A DNA stretch of 64,000 nt, from the NCBI RefSeq assembly GCF_003268675.1, contig NZ_CP029378.1, positions 2,294,001 through 2,358,000 of the forward strand. The letters are read 5' to 3'. Positions 63,670-64,000 of the stretch are shown here, piece after piece. Position numbers and translations under genes: made by a program. Below the pieces are notes generated by a model that was given only the letters and a program-made list of their open reading frames with translations, had not been told where the DNA came from and made no database searches. How positions within the stretch are numbered: the first letter of the stretch is position 1; every line of letters begins with the position of its first letter. Source of the stretch: Streptomyces bacillaris (GTDB taxonomy: Bacteria; Actinomycetota; Actinomycetes; Streptomycetales; Streptomycetaceae).

Positions 63670-64000
63670 TCACGCGGGGGTGACGTCGAGAGCATGGCCC
63701 ACCAAGGCCAGCAGCGACTCGACGACCGTGATCCTGTTACGCGCGTCCATGATCACTACCGGCACCTGCGGCGGTACGGTCAGGGCCTCCCTGACGTCCT
63801 CCGCCGCGTAACCGGGCGTGCCCTCGAAGTGGTTGACCGCCACGATGTACGGCAGCCCGCAGCTCTCGAAGTAGTCGAGCGCGGGGAAGCAGTCCTCCAG
63901 GCGCCGGGTGTCGGCCAGGACGATCGCGCCGATCGCGCCGCGCACCAGGTCGTCCCACATGAACCAGAAGCGCTGCTGGCCCGGGGTGCCGAAGACGTAC
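63670..64000 (-). CDS. Conservon GTP-binding protein CvnD, 5' end outside window
   Basis: The visible 110 residues are the C-terminal part of a small Ras-like GTPase: G3 switch FGTPGQQRFWFMW, then GAIVLADTRRLEDCFPALDYFE and a degenerate G4 VAVNHFEG in place of NKxD. This is the CvnD/Sar1-like component of Streptomyces conservons, which normally follow a histidine kinase-like CvnA, roadblock CvnB and DUF742 CvnC; those would lie beyond 64000. The start and P-loop are not in the window. Confidence 0.88.
   Translation of the reverse strand, partial: YVFGTPGQQRFWFMWDDLVRGAIGAIVLADTRRLEDCFPALDYFESCGLPYIVAVNHFEGTPGYAAEDVREALTVPPQVPVVIMDARNRITVVESLLALVGHALDVTPA

Overview
The window is high-GC actinobacterial chromosome, almost certainly Streptomyces. 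The evidence is third-position GC bias, many GTG/TTG starts, GGAGG ribosome sites, a ChiSR-regulated chitinase, a conservon GTPase, Ku/LigD, an ArgS-related NrtL protein and the order chiS-chiR-chiC next to the atp operon. Much of it is core chromosome. Gene order matches what I recall of the region around SCO5290-SCO5380 of S. coelicolor, but this is from memory and was not searched.

Layout. (1) 1-4670: a truncated membrane protein, the chiS-chiR two-component pair and the secreted chitinase chiC behind a promoter carrying two copies of the classic chitinase direct repeat. (2) 4891-13212, minus strand: DUF2550 protein and the complete F1Fo ATP synthase operon atpIBEFHAGDC, with a Rex-type redox operator in front of atpI. 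(3) 13478-31710, minus strand: polyprenyl-phosphate sugar-phosphate transferase, glyA, a Cys-less low-molecular-weight phosphatase homologue, tsaC/sua5, prmC, prfA, rpmE, an LCP cell-wall ligase, rho, thrB, thrC, hom, lysA, nrtL and a single-domain response regulator. This run combines translation termination and modification factors with aspartate-family amino acid synthesis. (4) 31863-36960: tRNA-Arg(CCG) followed by an accessory segment of decayed genes (a frameshifted gene, a DUF397 remnant, a helicase fragment) around one intact three-gene cassette at 33333-35974. That cassette looks like a type VII-type secreted toxin with a helper and a lipoprotein partner.

(5) 37008-48832: a membrane TPR-like protein convergent with a Ser/Thr kinase, the divergent Ku/LigD-polymerase end-joining pair, a HEAT-repeat protein with a zinc-ribbon partner, a lipoprotein with a histidine kinase that has no adjacent regulator, and an SH3 secreted protein. 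(6) 49000-53498: a frameshifted FtsW/RodA-family gene coupled to a class B penicillin-binding protein, then an amidase and a DUF3291 protein. (7) 53574-64000: a membrane-anchored protein, two divergent diiron proteins with a TetR regulator, a pseudokinase fused to a PQQ-like propeller, an NlpC/P60 hydrolase, a styrene-monooxygenase-like flavoprotein and the end of a conservon GTPase.

Three reading-frame breaks (about 32590, 33101 and 49898) each look like one missing G in a G-run. Either decay or homopolymer under-calling could explain this, so the FtsW-family break especially should be checked before it is believed. The most interesting items are the toxin-like cassette and its tRNA-linked surroundings, the phosphatase homologue with Ser in place of the nucleophilic Cys, the ArgRS-derived protein without a catalytic core, and the kinase-fold protein that has lost all its catalytic residues.
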